Assembly (NCBI GenBank): GCA_015039365.1
Contig: WION01000092.1
Location: forward strand, 62,001-126,000
Direction of reading: 5' to 3'
DNA length: 64,000 nt
From: Amanita rubescens
Lineage: Eukaryota > Basidiomycota > Agaricomycetes > Agaricales > Amanitaceae
The translations under genes and the position numbers were made by a program. Shown here piece by piece: positions 1 to 14,133 of the stretch (positions are counted from its first letter, which is position 1; the number at the start of each line of letters is the position of its first letter). Below the pieces are notes generated by a model. It did no database searches and had not been told where the DNA came from. It worked only from the letters and a program-made list of their open reading frames with translations.

Positions 1-218
1 CGCATATATACCATAGGATTATCCAATAGTAACAGATTGCGTCGATTCAGATTATAACTTATTCGTGACGCCCGACTCAGGTGGTGTCGCAGTTTCTATG
101 CCTCGTAGCGAGTCGTCAGAAAGTTCATATTAGTTAACGAGACAAATTTCATATACATCTGCACGATCCCATTACTACTGGGGCACTTTGAGGCGTGGTA
201 ATAGTGCATATAATATGT

Positions 219-3200
219 CTACTTCGAAAGATCGCGCACAAAATGGACAAAATCTACGCTTGAAGCATTAACGCCACATTTATAAATCTATTTTCAGACT
301 ATTAGGAGAACAGCGTATAAGATCGAACAGAAACTTACAAATTGGGATGCTATCCAGCTCGAAAAGAGCGCCCGTTGATAAATGATTGGTAATCGCTCCA
401 CAAGTACGTCCAAACCGACTTTCTCCAACAGGACTGCAGGTACTGCGCAGCTAATAGCTTTCTTTTTGGGGACCTCGTCGGCGAAAAGATCGGAGTTCTC
501 CAATTCAGTTTGGAGACTACTGAGTTTCAATGATAGTTCATCGGAAATGATTGACCGCGGCTTCGCGCCTTGTAGACGAGCATATTCCTTCCAAATACAG
601 TGAAACTCTGCGGTAGCGTTATCTGTGATCCTTGCTTGGATTTCCTTTACGTAGGTCTGGTAGAATTCCGATGGTCTGCCATCCTTGAAGACCATCAGAT
701 TCATGTAATCCTCCGTCGGAAGTACTAGGCCAGCCAAAACTTCTAACGAGGAACTTGTTACGCCACCTGTGTCGCAGATGCGAACGTAAATCGAAACAGA
801 AAGGGGGAATCTTACCTTTGTTTGCGCTGGAGTCCTTGAACAGAATGGCCTTACGCTTTTCCAGGTACAGACGAGCCTGTTGGGTGAAAAATAGGTTCGC
901 TCCTTCAACGATGTATTTATAGTGGGGCTTGCCATTGGCATCGATTAGGCCAGCGACATTGGATATGTTCACAGCCTCTGGCCTTCCGAACGAGATTGTC
1001 AGAAAAGTTTTCGCACTGATGTCCCGTTGAACATACCTTCCACCGCATGGTACAAAGATGTCAGCCTTAAATCGAAAATGTGCGGAATTGCGGAAGTCAG
1101 TGCCATCAAGGACGATTTCGCCAGCTGTATAAACCCCGGTTTGAATCGAGCTTGCAGAAAGAGGGGGGTTACTCACATGGCAACTTAATATCTGTCTCTT
1201 CTACACGCACGAGATACCCGCCTTCACTTAGTTTAGATGTGTCGAAGCGTGATACTGGGACTCGCAGTTTTGCTAGCCTAATGAGTTCGGCTCTGTCAAT
1301 CCCATGGGGGTCAGCGAGAACTCCACTACGATCGATTACAGCGATTGTTTTGTCACTGGATAAAAGAATTTCGTCTGTTTTAATCAATTTCGAATGAATT
1401 GGGACGGGTAGATGGATCATCGTCACTTACTAGATCCCAAGTCACCGTCTTAACGAAGAGTAACGACCTCGATTAGCTCGAAATGTCCGGGAGTATAGTA
1501 CTGACGCACCCGGGCCGCCTGTCTGCACTTTCGTAATATCTCTTTCCCGAAGTCCGAGCTGCTTATAAATACCGAGCACGAATTGGCGCATGGATAATGA
1601 TGTCATCCCGTAGGTATCGTGCGGTACACCGCCCAGTATCTGCGCACTTTTGCCGGTGGTAAAGGATTTCCACCATTCGGCACCGCGAGATCGGGCATGA
1701 ACTATCAAGGTATCATGAGTGCTCGAGGCTGGAAGATGGGCAGAGAGGTCATACGCGCAGCCCAATCCATCATATCTGCTGTACCCTCTACCAAACAAAT
1801 AGTTATATCATTGCAAGCTCGTGGATGGTGGTTGCACGTACCATCCGGACCAAAGAATAGCAATTCTGGCTTCCCGTAATGGTCTATAAAGCGTTCTTTC
1901 AGGGCTGAAGTTTGATTGGGGATAAGCAGGTCGATCATAGCCTGGATACCTTGTTGAGAGAGAGGGTGGAGAAACACCGCTTTTACAAAGACGTACATCA
2001 ACATATTTCTCGAAGCAATGCCTTGGGCTCGCGCCGACCCTGAGTAAGGGAGATCTGAGTTTGCTAAACCTAGAGAAAACGGAAATAACTCACGATGGAA
2101 GAATTGTACCCTTCGCTCCTCCTTCTGGTATATCTTTATTCTTCAAGGATTGTGTGGCCGCCAATGCATAATTTTCATCGAACCTTATAGCAGAATGTTA
2201 GTCTGTTGTAAATGGTATCACGACATCTACGCACAGCGTACGCTGATTGATAGAATAAATCCTATAGTTTCTCAAGCAGCAAATAGCAATGCGTTACATG
2301 GGGCTTACTCTTCATTCCTGGACGTCACGATCCTTATTCCGCCCCGAGCGACATCTCGGAAACGAACATGAAACCCCCTGAAGTCATTGCCTGATAATAT
2401 TCTGTATTAGATCCCTAGGATTGTATGCACGAGACCAACCAATCACGATGAATATTCCAAAAGGCTTTGTGGGATACTCAACCTCGGGTAGGAAATCCGG
2501 GGATAGTCGAAAAGATATCGCAACTTTTGTCGGTTGATACAAGTTAGTCTTCAGGACGTGCCTTGTGCGATGGTTACGACATTCCCATTGTACAAGAATA
2601 GCACGCACTGGTTAAAGACAAGGAATGATTCAAGTACTTGCAAATCGTGCTTGTTCTGCGCAGCGCGACGCATCTTATTGTACAACTCTTCGTCGGTGAG
2701 ATGCTGAGTACTCTGTAACCGCTGGTGGGATAGTGTAGGCCTTCGAGACGAAATGTTAAACAGGACGATCATGTAACAAAGATCCACACACATACATTAG
2801 TTGTGCATCATCAGAAGTGGGGTAGTGCCTGGCGGCAAAATTGACATATAGTAGCTGGATCTGTGTATCGATGTGAATAAGCTGACGCACAAATGGTTGG
2901 CGTTTTTTCCTACCAATTCGGGATAATTATCAATGATGTGCGCGATACTCTCTCTCGTGTATGTTTCATCTCGAAAACGGCGCTTAATGTCTCTAAGCAC
3001 TTCCGCATGCGTAGTGTTGTTCTCGTCGAGGATATTCTTAAGTTGCAGATATGAGGGACCAAGGCGATTACAAAAGTGTTGCGCAAATATCCACAAGCAG
3101 TCTAAAACATTTCAAATTATATAACCAGGAAGAGAACACAAGAAACAACGAACAAGCATACGTAGCCTCTTGGACTGCATGATTACCGGGGGACTTGGCT

Positions 3201-4534
3201 AGGAAAAATGGATTGTTTGGCAAGCAGAAGAGAAGAGAAGCCTCCTTCATCACTTGGACAATTGAGTGCTCAATCGGCGGCGCATTTGAATTCGGCAGAG
3301 GTTTCAGGTAGAGTGAAATGATTGTGACCCCGTTTGAAAATTGCTCTGGCTCAACGTCGGAACGTAAATCTGACGCTGCTAGACTTCAACTTACCGACAT
3401 ATTTACGGGTGGAAGTTAACGAGTAAAAATGGTACAATCTTGATAGGGCACTATAGTAGCCCGCTGATTAGCAACTTTGTAAACGTGGATTATCAACCTA
3501 CCTGAAGTACCGGGAAATGCTTCCCATCTTAAATCCTATGACTAACCTGCGTTCCTTCGTACCTTCAATCTCGAAGACTTCAAGTACTGGTCCGAATCTT
3601 CTCTCGACATTCCACAAAACCTTAAAAAACTGAGAATGCGATCTTGGCTGAAGAAAAGGTAATACCTGTTGGTAAAGGTCCAAAGTGTTCTGTGTTGCCT
3701 TGTCCAAGAATGCAGAATCGGATACTGAACGAATATCGGTCTTCCCATCCGTCGCCATAGGAGAGTTTGATGGGAAATTGCATTTCGTCACGAAATGACA
3801 ACGCAATTGCCGAGAAGCCGTGGCAGAGATAGAGCCTGTCGACCGGAACGTCTCCAGACGATACGCGTTGTCGGGAGTAGATTTGTCCAGGAACAATTCG
3901 TCGATCCTAAACGTAGCGCATTGGTGACCCGAATCAAGGCAAAGATGTGCCACCGTGTATATGCACGAGGCACTACAAAACCTAATCGAATTAGAAATGC
4001 AAACTTACTTTGCTTCGTAGAAAGCTCCATAACCGTCGATACCAGGGGTGCTAGTATGGATAAACGTTGCTCCACTACCGTCCTCGTTGACCTTCTCGAG
4101 CTGGATAACGAGATTGGTTGGATCACGTTTTGTGTATGCAACGACCTTGGCCCCAAACAATGCGATAATGTGGTCGGAGATAACCTCTATAGTTTCGTTC
4201 TGAAAATAAGTATCATCGATACCAAGGTTATAGTAGAACCAAGTGACCTCGCCAGCAACGAGCTCGCGAGGGATGAAGCCCTAGACAAGAATAATATGTG
4301 AATACTGTCGATGATTGCGCGATGTACGCATGCCTTCTTAGCGACTTCTTGCTCAACCATAGCCCGCTGTTTATCCTTTCCGCCAAAGACGAGCCAGGTG
4401 TAGCCTGTATGATTCTCTGTATGGTTTAGCGATCCGTTCGCAGCTGCGCAGCAGTGCAAGGATGGGGAAGAGCCCGGAAACGGCGAATTGACGCCATTTT
4501 GCTGGGCACAAGTTGTAGTGGAAGCGCACATCAT
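219..4534 (-). CDS. GDH2: NAD-specific glutamate dehydrogenase, large (about 115 kDa) type
   Basis: Catalyses oxidative deamination of glutamate to 2-oxoglutarate and ammonia with NAD+, a catabolic step in nitrogen metabolism. I read the exons by hand through about 22 short GT-AG introns and found one continuous frame with no lesion. Family landmarks, in order: FYYNLGIDDTYF, STPDNAYRLETFRSTG, RRLVIGFKMG, FAQHFCNRLG, the substrate-domain run FRGFHVRFRDVARGGIRI, EGGAKGTILPS, YGKPELLFFGPDEGTADMMD, FTTGKSAQILGGVPHDTYG, KVQTGGPDGDLGSNEI, FRNSAHFRFKADIFVPCGGR and IVEGANLFFTQQARL. The last exon after a donor at ASQF ends in VRDLSK-stop at 219-221. The start at 4534 (ATGATG) is the first in-frame Met ahead of the conserved GYT..VFGGKDKQRAM segment; another ATG farther upstream is possible. 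Expected length is about 1,030 aa, normal for the family. Confidence 0.93.
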
Positions 4535-6884
4535 TGGTTGACAGGAGGAAAATTGAAATGGGATTATATACGACGAGGAAATGGATGGGTAAAAGTCTCC
4601 CATTAGGAAACAATGAAAGTCCGGCGGGAAATACCGGTGAGGAGGGGTGGCTAAGTGTAACTCACACTGTTTCAACATTCACATGAATCGCCTGTCTGCC
4701 CGCCTTATGCAGATATTCCCCCTCATCGTACGTAATGGTACACGCCCCTTATGTGCTGGCATTCAAAGACACGAGATTTGGGCCCAGATGTACCATGTCT
4801 GTATGCTGAAACGCGATTTAGTCATCGGTAAGTGCCGTTAGAACGGAATGGAAGAGTCAACTCCGCATCGACGGCTTGTTTCGGGAGCCCGGGTATAGTG
4901 CTTGCATTTACGTCTAAGCCGTGCCGGAGTTGGATCTGGGGTGAATTAAAATACGCGCACGGTCCGGGAGATTTTCCCCATGAATGCTATGAACGGACGT
5001 AGGCAAACGAGAAGAGGTTTTATATGTAAACTCACAGCGCATTGTAATTAAGAAGCGTATGATCTTTTTCAAGTGCTAACCAAACCAGGAGCGCGGGTCG
5101 CGATGGCCAGACACAGTACGGAGTTAAGCTGTGAGACCGGATGGACAGCTGCGATCCTACATTCCATTCGAACAGCAGAGTCAGGTCTGAGCCCATGCAA
5201 GAGTAGCAGCCCCGCGAAACGAGTTTGACGCTACGAGAGCTCCCATCCCGTAGGAATCCGTCAGCCTGTTCTGCACGAATCCATTCTGTGAGACAATTAT
5301 TGCAGTTGTCGTTGCGGCGTTCAATAGAACGCCACAAAATCAGATTTCAAGGAAACGAAAGTACAGTTCGAAAGCACCCAAGAATTATTTTGTCGGATTT
5401 AGATGAAACTTGACACACTTGTGTGGGTCACCACTCCGCATGTCTGGTGACTGAGAGCTTCGGAAAAAACCGGAATCTTCAACCAATGAGAAGGAGCAGG
5501 AGATAAACCGTGTACTATTAATTTCTCCAGATCTAGGTTGCAATTTGTGGGAGATGGTCGCGTGAGGATTGTTGGTTGGTGGAAAATCACAATTATTTCT
5601 GTCCGATGATGACTCGATGATCCTCGTAAGCATGACGTGTACCGGGTACCGGGTGCAACATTAGTCTCCTTGTACGTGCCGTTGTTACGCGTCGACATCC
5701 CCGGAGGCCAGGGGATGTGGCGTCACTTTGTCCCTCGCTTGAAGTCCCGGAACTGGGGAAAAGAGTCGAGCAATTCACAAGGATGTAGACCACCATTGAA
5801 AATCGATTGAAGATCTTCAAGGAAACGGCCACAGCATCCAAAGAAATGGAACGTCGATTCGAAAGAAATGATAGTAGTAGCCCTTGAACATGCCGAAACA
5901 TGTATGGATAATTGTTAATACAATATTGAGATGGGCTGCTTCAAAAACCCCACCTGTCACAATTGCTGAAGAACGTGCGCGTTGCAAATAAATCGAAGCT
6001 ATTCGACGTCGTCATATCGATGGAAAAAGCATCTGGCAGATAAAAAGGCGTATCAAAGAGAAGTTTATGCGAGTGTTCAGTGGTTTGTGACGTACAACGA
6101 ACTGCGTTTCGACAGTGTGTCAGCAGATGTGACGATGCGAAAGACGAAAAATACGTGACTTTTGATTTGAAGCCTGGCGCTGTTCCCAGAATCAAAACGA
6201 CTCAGTACCCTGTTTCGATGACCTTTGACTCGTGGAAATAGGAGGCGTATCCGTACAGATGTGCGAACTCTCAAGCTAGTCACGCTGTGGTACCAAGATG
6301 ATCAGCAGACTCCGTCGTCGAAAAACAGAACGTCGCCCGATTTGCCTGGGATCAAGGAGCTATTAAGCTGGAAATAGGGACGCTTCCGATATCGGGCCAT
6401 CTGCTGGGGTCAACTTACCTGCGCAACCAGATGGAGTTAATCAATCGGGCCGCCCCCTGTTTTGCAATAAAGCAGAGACTGTCCCCCTTCGAGTTCTTGA
6501 CTGATTTTAACTAGATTGGCAGACATGATGTGGTTGTATCTTGGAAACAAAAATGACTGCAGATCGGACGGGTGCAATACTACCGAAACTCCCCAGCTCC
6601 GATTAAACGGACTACCGTCGACTCGTCACTAGACACACTTTCGTCACTGGCCGGAAAGGACATTGGCACAAAAGGGATACGAACTTTCCGTGCCAAGTTG
6701 CCGCACTGATTCTTGCCCGGTGACACCCGCATCGCAACATTGGATAAGATCTCGAGCATCTACGGGCTCAATTTGACTGATTCAAAGAGCTGTTGTAGAT
6801 CGTACTGTTATTCGTCATGGCCGTCCAAATGCAGAAAAAAAGCAAATAGTCGCAAACAAGACATAAACCTATCCTCATTCATCC
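4535..6884. other. Intergenic stretch with no recognised gene
   Basis: About 2.3 kb between the divergent GDH2 and importin genes. It must contain both promoters. I recognise no conserved protein. Around 5700-5890 the plus strand has a coding-like run, helical and charged (ENRLKIFKETATASKEMERR), but an in-frame TAG interrupts it just before. It may be a relic exon or chance. The open frames here are short and mutually overlapping. Confidence 0.5.
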
Positions 6885-9800
6885 ATGCTCGACACGTCCT
6901 TTTTGCCGACGCTATCACAGCCAGACATTGAACGCGCAATACAAGTCAGTATGATGCGCATACAATCTGGAATTAACAGGAAATCCTGATTCCTCCTTTG
7001 CTCGCGCCTCGTCGCACATGTTCCTCGAAATCAACAGCTCATTCGGCAAGCTTATGCTCCCCAAACTGCCACCACGACCCCAGACGACCTGAAACGCCTC
7101 CAACATGAGCTTTTCGAGATGCAGAAGCGGCCGGAAGCGTGGGGACTGGTCATTCCTTTACTAGAGCATCAGGATCCAAATGTGCAGTTCATCGGGGCGC
7201 ATACGGCACAGGTTAAGATTGCTCGGGACTGGTGAGATATGCAAAATCGAGCGCATATACCCACGTCTGACCGACATTTCAGGGAATGCTTCCCCTCTGA
7301 ACACGCCGAATCGCTCAAGAACGTTGTGGTCCAATTAACCGCCCACGCGATCGCCATAGGGCGGAGCAAGTTCATCCTCCGCAAGTTATTCGTTGCCGTA
7401 CGCCCTTATTATGTCGGTCTGGGCCATCCCGAATCTTAATCACCAATCAGCTCACCTCGCTGGCGCTCAAGCTTGCCCCTGGTCGACCGACGAGATGGCC
7501 GGATTGGATCATGGCCTGCGTGACGTCTTTTTCTGGCGTTGGTGCGCAGACCCAGTATATCCACGATTTCCTCGCTATCGCGGCGGAGGAAGTGAGTAGT
7601 GCTGATTTGCTGGGATCGAGTAAGTGAGTCAATTATTTTCTATCATGCGAATGCCGTCGATTAACGCATGTTTTGGGGACAGAGTCCAGATGCAACAAAC
7701 GCTCAATGATGCGGTACCGATAGTAGTGCATGCGGTGAAGTCTACTGTCGAACGACCTCCTGGAACTGTGCCTGTCCACGAGATACAGTCGGCATTGAAA
7801 TGCTTCCAGGCGTGGATGAATCTTCTTCCTACAAGGTTCGCACACCTGGCATACATCATTGTCTTTACTAAGAACTTGACAGCGACCTTATTCCCATGAT
7901 CCCCGTACTCATAACTCTCCTAGATCCGACAGCGGAAGACGATGCCATCTTCATAGCGTCCTCTGAAACATTACAAGAAATCTTGTCAAAATCGGCGCTT
8001 TCGGATGGCTCAGGAACAAGAACGTTAACTGAACCTCTTCTTCTCTGGCTAGATTCAACAGGCGCAAAGATTGTCGACAGAAGCGTCTCGACAGGTGAAG
8101 TTAACTCCATCTCACATTCGCTCTGTCAGCTGCTTGTAGCGATCGGCGATCATTCCACGTCATACCTCGCTATGAATATCACATCACAAACACTAGTATC
8201 AATGCAGTTCGCTGCTCCCAATTCCGTCTCACAACAGGGAGAAAACAAAACAAGAGCTTATTTGGTTCAAACCTTTTTGAGGCTCATACTAGCCTATACT
8301 GGTTTCCCCGGATATTATGGTATAGATGAAGAAGAGAGCGAGCTGACGCTCGGGTTTTGGTACCTATTCCAAGAGACTCTTTGGAGCACTGATTTCTACA
8401 CATCGGGAGAAGAAGAGCAAACTGCGTTGGAAAGAAACGGCCCGGAGCAGGTGGCTATGGCCCGGGCTGTCTATTTTGAGGTCGTCAAAGTGTTAAGAAG
8501 AAAGGCGACGTTCCCGATACCGGGGAGCAGTTGGTCTAAAGGTAATACCAATTTGGATGTCAAGCGGTCCCTCCGCTGACCACCTGGTAGATCAAGTGGA
8601 AAAATTCCAAGTGTGCGTATACAGAGACCAAACGGTGCAGTGACATTGAACATTGCGACAGGTACCGAAGAGACATTGGTGACACTCTCATAAATGCGTA
8701 AGCTCTGGTTTCGACGCTAATTCCTTCACGGTCTTACAGAAACATAGGTATTACGTTCTACGCGATGAGATGCTCGTATATTACATCAATGATCTGGCAG
8801 ATCACTTGGCTTCAATACAAGACAAAAAGGAGTGGCAAGTATGTGTTACTCTAACCGCATGACTTTGAGCTGCATGAGACTTGCAGAACGCTGAGGCGAC
8901 GTTGCATTGTATCATGTCCATCCAAGAAGCGATGGAAATGGAGAAAACTCCCTACCTAGCACGGTTGTTTGGGCCTGATATCCTTGGCAGGCTGCCTACG
9001 ACGGGTCGATCCAGAATTCGCAGAACGATGCTGAATGTTATTGGTAAGTAAGCATCTGTTAATGACTGGACTGCTGAAACAACTATGAATTATAGGCGTG
9101 TACTCTTCTTGGTTTGCGACTCAGCCCACCCCGCCACCCAACTCGGCGGGGCCAAATTTATTGTTGTCTGCTCTTAATTACATCGTCGCTGCACTGGAAG
9201 ATCCTAGTTTTTGCTTACACGCTGCCAATGCGTTAAGAAATCTTTGCGACGCAAACCGCAAAGCGCTTGCTCCACATATAAGCGCTTTTGGCGAGCTCCA
9301 TGCAAGGATAGATAACATAACCGTAAGTTGTGTCTTTGACCTGAGTCGAGTATCGGCTGGCTCATCGTTCCTTGATAGGATTCCGAGAAGAATAAGATAG
9401 TGCAATCCGTTGCTAGCATAATTCAGGCTCTACCAGCAGAGGAGGAGATTGTACCCGTCGAGGTTGGTCATTTGTCTCCTAAGGCCATTGGCGGCCCTAA
9501 ATCCGTCATACAGGGAATTGTACAGCCAATCATTCAGAAATTAGCCTCCACGCTTCAGTCAGCTATTTCGGTAAGGCATGCGGCAGTCCGTGGTTCTAGG
9601 CTAAGAGATTTGAATGCCGTAGTTACCGGAAGAAGCGCGTTCAATGGCCATCCTTCATTTGGAAACGCTGTCAGGCATTTCCAAGGGGCTTACAAGAACA
9701 AATGAAGATGCCTTTGGCATTGAGGACGATCCAGCCGTGCAGGCAGGACTTGAGAAGATCAAAAAAGCACGAGAAGATTTGAGAATGATCAAAATCAGAG

Positions 9801-11039
9801 AAGATATCTACGGGATACTACGGAGCATTGTTGATTTCTGGTCGACTGACGCCAGTGTCAGCCACGTGCGTTCATCATGGCGTCGAAAATCAGATTTTCA
9901 TTCATGTCCATCTTTTAGGCGCTTAGCGATCTGTTCAAAAGCATTACGTGCTTACCACATGACCTAACGCTGATTTCGCTTCCTGCTGGTCCGCTATTGG
10001 AACTCGTTTGCTTTGCTGCGCAAAGGCATTTGACAGCAGTTTGGCTCTCACTTGCAACGATATTGATATCTCAGCTCAACCCACCCTCAATGATTACGAG
10101 TGCAAAGAGTGTACCACCTCCTGAGATTCACGCAGTGGTGACAGCCGCATTGCCCGTATTGCTGCAATGCTCACTTGGTCACCTAAGTCAGCCCAGAGCT
10201 ATGATTGCGGTGAGAATGGATAACGTAACAGGTGCAACGTGGCTGATGTCATGGTAACAGAATCCTGATGTTGTGCAGGAATTCTTCTCGTGCATGGACA
10301 AAGTGGGCTATTTCAATTTCCGCGTTGCCGTGTTAACACGTCATGCAGGTTGCCCAAGATTTCACTAACACTTTCTATTCACTGCCTCCGGGAGCGCTAG
10401 ATGCCCTGATGCACTGCGCCATTGAAGCTCTTTCATTGCAGGAACGGTATTCGCTCGTCTCAGCTTGCAATTTTCTTGTTCGTTTTCATTATTCTTTGAT
10501 TTGCCCTCGATCATTGATTAAACCTTACAGACGTCCTTGATTCATCGATCATCGAGTCATGAGGAGCTCGCTCCATACAGAATACAACTACTGCAAAGCC
10601 ACGGACGTGCTATAATGCGCGCCATCCTCGAAGGATTTGCTGGCGTTGCTCCTCGAAGCTCTATGCCGAACTTAATAGAAATGTTGGGAACGTTGTTATT
10701 GAACCGATCAGGGGATGTGGAGAGTATCAACAGTGCCGGGACTTGGATGGCAGAAATTCTTTTCGCCGTGAGTATGCTCTCTTGCATGTAGATATGTAAT
10801 TCTCACTTGTTTTGTGGTTAGGACGACTTTGTGCAGAGTAAGGCTACACCGGAGGTGAAAGATCGATTTGTAAAGGCAGTGCTTGGGTAAGTATGAGTAA
10901 CGCTGGATGGGCGTATTGTTTTGACTTGATTCCAAGATCGCGTTCTCTTAAACGAATACGTGAAGCCGCGCAGCAGTTTACACTCGTCGCGCGTGGCCTC
11001 GAGGGATCTAACTTTGGAATTGCAACAGTGACGATGTGA
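6885..11039 (+). CDS. Importin-13-like karyopherin-beta (nuclear transport receptor)
   Basis: Predicted HEAT-repeat nuclear import receptor that would bind RanGTP and carry cargo through nuclear pores. The start MLDTSFLPTLSQPDIERAIQ is joined by a first intron (about 6945-7035) to LIRQAYAPQ, giving the usual N-terminal helix. Diagnostic text follows: ELFEMQKRPEAWGLVIPLLE, PNVQFIGAHTAQVKIARDW (importin-beta N-terminal pattern), RWPDWIMACVTSFSGV, FWYLFQETLWSTDFYTSG and LEDPSFCLHAANALRNLCD. About 17 short introns were followed to the last exon (GSRSLKRIREAAQQFTLVAR) and TGA at 11037-11039. I see no frame break. Relatives are human IPO13/TNPO3 and S. pombe kap111; which orthologue it is cannot be fixed by eye. 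The NLR gene ends only 140 bp away on the opposite strand. Confidence 0.87.
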
Positions 11040-11178
11040 TATTTTTACACTCGCGATTCGAATCCTGTAAAATGAAATCGAGTTTGTATCATAAACGGAG
11101 AGATGGTCGTTTAATACAGATTCATGTCCACAGTCAATGGTCCTGATGTCATTATGCATATGGATCGTGGTCGTTAAT

Positions 11179-14133
11179 TCATTGGTCGTCGGGATCTGGC
11201 ATGGACTCCTTGGCAATGTGATTCCACGCCGCGTACGCAACACATGTGGACGATTCGCCTTTGACCCACCACTCAGACAAAAGTGCCTTATGGTGTTCAG
11301 ATATCCAAGAAGCCCAAAATTCCATCATATACTGCAAAATATTGCGGTCTTTGTTATCCCTCGCATCCAACGTTGCACCATTTTTACAAAAAAGCTCAAT
11401 GACGCGCTTGAGCCATGTCATCGTCAGGTGCTCCGGCTCTGAGTCTTCGAACTCGTAAAAGAAAGAGTCCAAGATATACGAATAGTTTATTAGGAAAAGC
11501 CTTGGAACCTGATTCACCACACCGCGCAGAGCGCGTAAATCGTAATCATCCAGAGGCTTTTCCATCTCCGTCTTGTCCAGCAAATGGAGGGCGATCTGTC
11601 TAAAGGCTATCCATGACACGCGCCAGTGATTTTCAGAGCGGAAGGCGTTCAGGACGGGTGCGACCTTGGCAGCTAGGTGAAGCGGCGTGGCAAGGTTGAC
11701 ATCTCGACAGTCGACACGTGCACCTCTTTCGAAGAGAAGGGTGAACACGGATTCAGGGCATTTTGATGATGCTGCGAGATGGAGAGGTGTCCACTCTTTC
11801 TCTGTTGTTTTCGCGTGGACGTTGGCATTGTGATTGAGAAGGTGCTTTACGGTAGTCTCGCGATCTTGGTGAGAAGTCATGTTGGCAACGGCGTCATGAA
11901 GAGGCGTTGAGCCTTCTTCGTTGCACGCGTCGACTTCTAACCCGTTTTGTAAGAGAAATTCGACGGCAAATGCGATGCTGTAGCCCGCTGCGGCGTGCAA
12001 GGGTGTATCGCCTTTCTTGTTCTTGCAGCGTAGATCGGCGCCTTTGGCTACCAATATTTGCAAGAGTTCCAGATAAATGTGGGAATATCTTATCGCTTCT
12101 GATTCGTCATCTCCTGGTTCTGAAAAATCCCGGGCGAATACGTATTCGACAGCCGCAGCAGCGATGTGGATCGCTGTGTTCCCTTCTGAATCTGGTGTAT
12201 CTAGCTTAGCTCCGTGCTGCAAGAGCAGAGTCGCACATGATACAGCATCGCGCTTGGGATATGACATTAACAAGTGCAGTGGTGTTCTGTTCGTGCTTCC
12301 AGAACCGGTGACTTTGTTGACGTCTACTCCTGTTCGGATTAAAGCCTCGATCATTGTAGGAGAACGAGATAGTTCTATTGCGGTATGTAGAGCGTTGAAT
12401 CCTCTATGATCCTCTACCATCAATTCCTCTGTGGTGAAATGAGGAATCATCACCGGAAGGTCGAACAAGACTGCTATGTGCGCAGCGTCTATACGTTCCA
12501 ATTGTTCATCCATATCCATCCGATCAGATGACTGGGAGTCTTGGTTTGATATCGTTTTGTACAGACGTTTCCACGTCTCGATGGTTTCCGATCCTGGACT
12601 AAAGAACTCTTTGAAATCCGGGGCTAGAGTGTCACTTCCAGAGGCTCGAATGTGGTCGTGCAAATGAGAGACTGCGTAGGAAGCAAAGGAGTTGTCGGTT
12701 AATACCGCGTTACTATCATTCAGATCCTTGATTCTGAGCCTAAGGTACGACAAGCACAACTTCGCAATGTCATTATGGACATCGGCAAGTGGGTGAAGAG
12801 CGTATTTTACGAGTGATTCCGTCAACTTTGCCGGTTGCCCGAGTAAGAATTCTTTTAGATCTGGACTGAATGGTAAAACCACCGGAGGTTTCGAGTCGAG
12901 ATCACACGTGAAAAGGTCTGCAACAAGGTGTTCAGGATTGGATGTAACCTGCGATGGATCCCATGTGTGATGTTCCATGTTTAGTGTTGCTATGCCATCA
13001 GCCAACTCGGCAAGTTTGAGTGGTCGGAATGCGCCGAGGACTAACCGCAAAACATGACGTGTGCGCTCGGAGGACGCGTGCCGGTTGTCAACCAACAGTA
13101 GTTTGTGCAGGATATCTATATCTGTTCCTTGCGGGAGAGCTTGTCGAATTGCATCATCTGTATCTAATCCTTGTAGTTGGGGTAATAGATATAGCGGCCA
13201 AAAAAAGCTATTACTTGCAAGTCACTAAAATGTCGTGAAAGAAAGGGAATAGACCACCCACGATCCACGGGCATCCGACACCAGCTTGAGGACAAGTTCA
13301 TCGGCGAAGGCCGGGTCCTGAATCTTCATTCCTTTGACTTGCTTTTGTACGAATTCCTTCAAGTCTTCGGATACATCTTCGGGACTAATTTCAACTTGTA
13401 TGGAGTTCTGAAACGTTTCAGTGGAGTCGGATTGTACGCGGGTTGTCACAAATATCTTGAATTTGGCGGCTAGGCGACTGAGAGTTCGGAACACCGATGG
13501 CGTCGAGTCTCCACACTCGTCCAGTGAATCAATCACTATGAAATCATCCGCCTGCCCGTGCTCCCCGGCGAGTTCCAACAAGAGAGATGGAAGATCTGTC
13601 GTATTTGAGAGTCCAAATGCTGACTTGGTAGGACGGAGTCCTTCGAGTTGGATAAGAAGGCTTTGAAAGATGGTTGTAGAGGCGCAATTGGCAGAGTCAC
13701 AGTAGAAGAATGCAAGCGCCGAATTCGTATGTTTTTGGCTTCTTTTGATGTCTTCTATCACGACCGAGCTGCGTAAATTTACTCTTTTTGTTGTTCCGAA
13801 AGACGGACATACAGGCCTTCGTACCTGAGCACAGTCTTGCCTGTACCAGCTGTTTTGAGAAAATTAGACTAGAAAAAAAGGTATTAGGAACTGAGACTCG
13901 CTCACCGGGACCCATTAGAACAAATAGACTCGATGATGATCCCGTCTTCCATGAATTGTATGTGGGATTTTGGAGGAGCCATTCTCCCGCTCGCGAGTGA
14001 TCTCGTATGATGGATCTCACTTGATCATGCCTCTCATTACAATCGATGGTGGAAAGTGGAGTCTGTGGATTTTATGATTTAAATATGAGTGTTTAGATGC
14101 AAATTGATCGCGTACGGTTGTGGTGGACTGCAT
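11179..14133 (-). CDS. NACHT-ankyrin NLR-like STAND protein
   Basis: Signal-transducing NTPase of the fungal NLR type, thought to act in non-self recognition or programmed cell death; the ligand is unknown. A short first exon (MQSTTT, 14133-14116) joins in phase to TPLSTIDCNERHDQ through a 53-bp intron. Two further introns give the Walker A motif GPAGTGKT at residues 57-64. Walker B is FIVIDSLDE at about residues 143-151. A fourth junction reads DARGS-FFWPLYLLPQLQG. The long last exon adds a helical linker and then about seven ankyrin repeats (cores NALHTAIE, TPLHLL, TAIHIAAA, TPLHAAAG, TPLHDAVA, TPLHLAAS, TPLHLAAK) before stop at 11179. Total is about 910 aa. There is almost nothing before the NACHT domain, so either the effector domain is absent or the true 5' exon lies upstream. 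The start is therefore less certain than the rest. Confidence 0.85.
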
